A stretch of 6,475 bases of DNA, taken from assembly GCA_002341825.1 (NCBI GenBank), contig DDOU01000008.1, positions 1-6,475 of the forward strand, read 5' to 3'. The notes beneath the pieces were generated by a model. It was not told the origin of the DNA. It saw only the letters and a list, made by a program, of their open reading frames with translations, and did not search any database. Source of the stretch: Candidatus Igneacidithiobacillus taiwanensis (GTDB taxonomy: Bacteria > Pseudomonadota > Gammaproteobacteria > Acidithiobacillales > Acidithiobacillaceae). Positions 5,542 to 6,475 of the stretch are shown in pieces (the first letter of the stretch is position 1; each line of letters opens with the position of its first letter). The translations under genes and the position numbers were made by a program.

Positions 5542-6475
5542 GTGCGTCTCCGCCGAGAAGGAGCGAAGGCTGGGCGGAGGCGTACCACCCTCGTGCCAGC
5601 TGCGGCGCAACTCCGGCAGCGGCCGCTTTAGCAGCGTTTCCAGAGCTTCGATATCAGCAGCAAAGCGATCGATCAGCCAAGCTTTGGCTTGCGTATCCAT
5701 GGGCGGTTTTTTTTCTTCGCGCAAAAACAGATTACGCCAGATATAGTTTCCCCAGCGCTCCGGGAAAAAACGCTCGCCAATGGTGCGACTAATCGGGTGA
5801 CCAGCCAAGCGACGTGCCCAGTTGCCACGCGGGCGTGCGTAGTGATTGTGCGCTTGATGTACGTCGATATGCAAAAATGGCTCTGCCGAAACATCTAGAA
5901 ATCTTGCAAGATCCTGCAATGTCTGTATCGGTTTTTTTTGCAACTCTGCCAAAAAAAGGATCTTTACCCTATCGCGTCCAAAATATGAAAAATAGCGCTG
6001 GATCTGTTGGTGATATAGCCCCAACTCGACGTAGAGTTGCGAAACACCCCATCCTTTATCGGCTCGACTCCAATCTCTCTGCAAGGCAGAGTAGAAATCG
6101 AGGTCGGTGACGCCTTCATTAAAATCCATGAGATACTGCGCGTACGCCCGCTCTACCGGGTCGCGCAGAATGGCGATGATCCTCGCCTCTGGACAAGTCT
6201 CGGCAATTTCGCGCGCCGCAATGGTTGACCAGAGGTAGGAGGGGCTCGCATCGCCGCGATAGCGTATTTCTGCAGCACTGGCGTACAGCCGTAGATACTC
6301 TTCTGCACTGGCGATGTAGCGGATACAGTGTCTTTGTTCTGGTGCTGGTTGAGGATGGGTAAAGTAATGCGGTTCCTTGAGGTCGGGGAAATATATCTCC
6401 GGATGCTGCCGCAGATATGCCCACAGTGAAGTCGTACCACTTTTGACTGCACCAACAATAAATAGATTGGGCCAG
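5533..6475 (-). CDS. PAPS-dependent sulfotransferase family protein, missing its extreme N-terminus
   Basis: The open frame enters at the right edge and gives 313 residues before TAA, so probably only a few N-terminal residues are missing. Numbered from the first complete codon (6474), NLFIVGAVKSGTTSLWAYL (3-21) is the 5'-phosphosulfate loop of sulfotransferases. KEPHYF (33-38), GDASPSYLW (74-82) and ILRDPVERAYAQYL (102-115) are further family motifs, the last being the 3'-phosphate-binding region. Such enzymes move sulfate from PAPS to a carbohydrate, lipid or protein hydroxyl or amine. The acceptor cannot be told from sequence. In the 3'-phosphate motif, position +8 after Arg104, usually Ser, is Ala112. 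There is no signal peptide or membrane segment in the visible part. The ATG at 6129 is internal (residue 116) and not the start. The gene runs into ppsA with a gap of 54 bp, so the two may be co-transcribed. Three 7-8 base homopolymer runs lie within it. Confidence 0.88.
   Translation of the reverse strand, partial: WPNLFIVGAVKSGTTSLWAYLRQHPEIYFPDLKEPHYFTHPQPAPEQRHCIRYIASAEEYLRLYASAAEIRYRGDASPSYLWSTIAAREIAETCPEARIIAILRDPVERAYAQYLMDFNEGVTDLDFYSALQRDWSRADKGWGVSQLYVELGLYHQQIQRYFSYFGRDRVKILFLAELQKKPIQTLQDLARFLDVSAEPFLHIDVHQAHNHYARPRGNWARRLAGHPISRTIGERFFPERWGNYIWRNLFLREEKKPPMDTQAKAWLIDRFAADIEALETLLKRPLPELRRSWHEGGTPPPSLRSFSAETHLR

Noticed and set aside
5533..6129. Sulfotransferase starting at the ATG at 6129 (198 residues)
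   Set aside because: The same frame stays open to the window edge and encodes the phosphosulfate-binding loop upstream, so this ATG is internal.

Overview
The window looks like ordinary chromosomal DNA from a moderately GC-rich proteobacterium. The protein styles fit an Acidithiobacillus-like or beta/gamma-proteobacterial autotroph, but this is an impression from recognised families, not a search result. Nearly all the sequence is coding. There is no gene-free stretch over 300 bases, and I saw no tRNA, rRNA, CRISPR array, insertion sequence or clear rho-independent terminator.

Layout, left to right: (1) the N-terminal 56 codons of a class I PLP-dependent aminotransferase (aspC type, minus strand), running off the left edge, with its own GTG start, ribosome binding site and a good candidate promoter; (2) a stand-alone LON substrate-binding-domain protein (minus); (3) the haem chaperone hemW (plus), 24 bp head-to-head from the LON gene; (4) a small ferritin-like protein of the encapsulated-ferritin (EncFtn) family (minus), overlapping the end of hemW tail-to-tail by 31 bp; (5) an S4-domain pseudouridine synthase of the RsuA/RluB group (plus), 11 bp head-to-head from the ferritin; (6) phosphoenolpyruvate synthase ppsA (minus), overlapping the synthase tail-to-tail by 6 bp; (7) a PAPS-type sulfotransferase (minus), upstream of ppsA and running off the right edge, probably lacking only a few N-terminal residues.

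The genes do not form one pathway. ppsA makes PEP from pyruvate for gluconeogenesis and biosynthesis, and the aminotransferase takes part in amino-acid nitrogen metabolism. HemW and the ferritin-like protein both concern iron or haem handling. The pseudouridine synthase modifies rRNA. The sulfotransferase probably decorates a carbohydrate, lipid or protein. The most distinctive structural feature is that strand alternates through five genes in a row with almost no spacer, so promoters and leaders must lie inside neighbouring genes. The most interesting gene is the EncFtn-like protein, which keeps the ferroxidase residues but has neither a recognisable encapsulin-targeting tail nor an encapsulin gene beside it. 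I found no convincing sign of a wholly new system.
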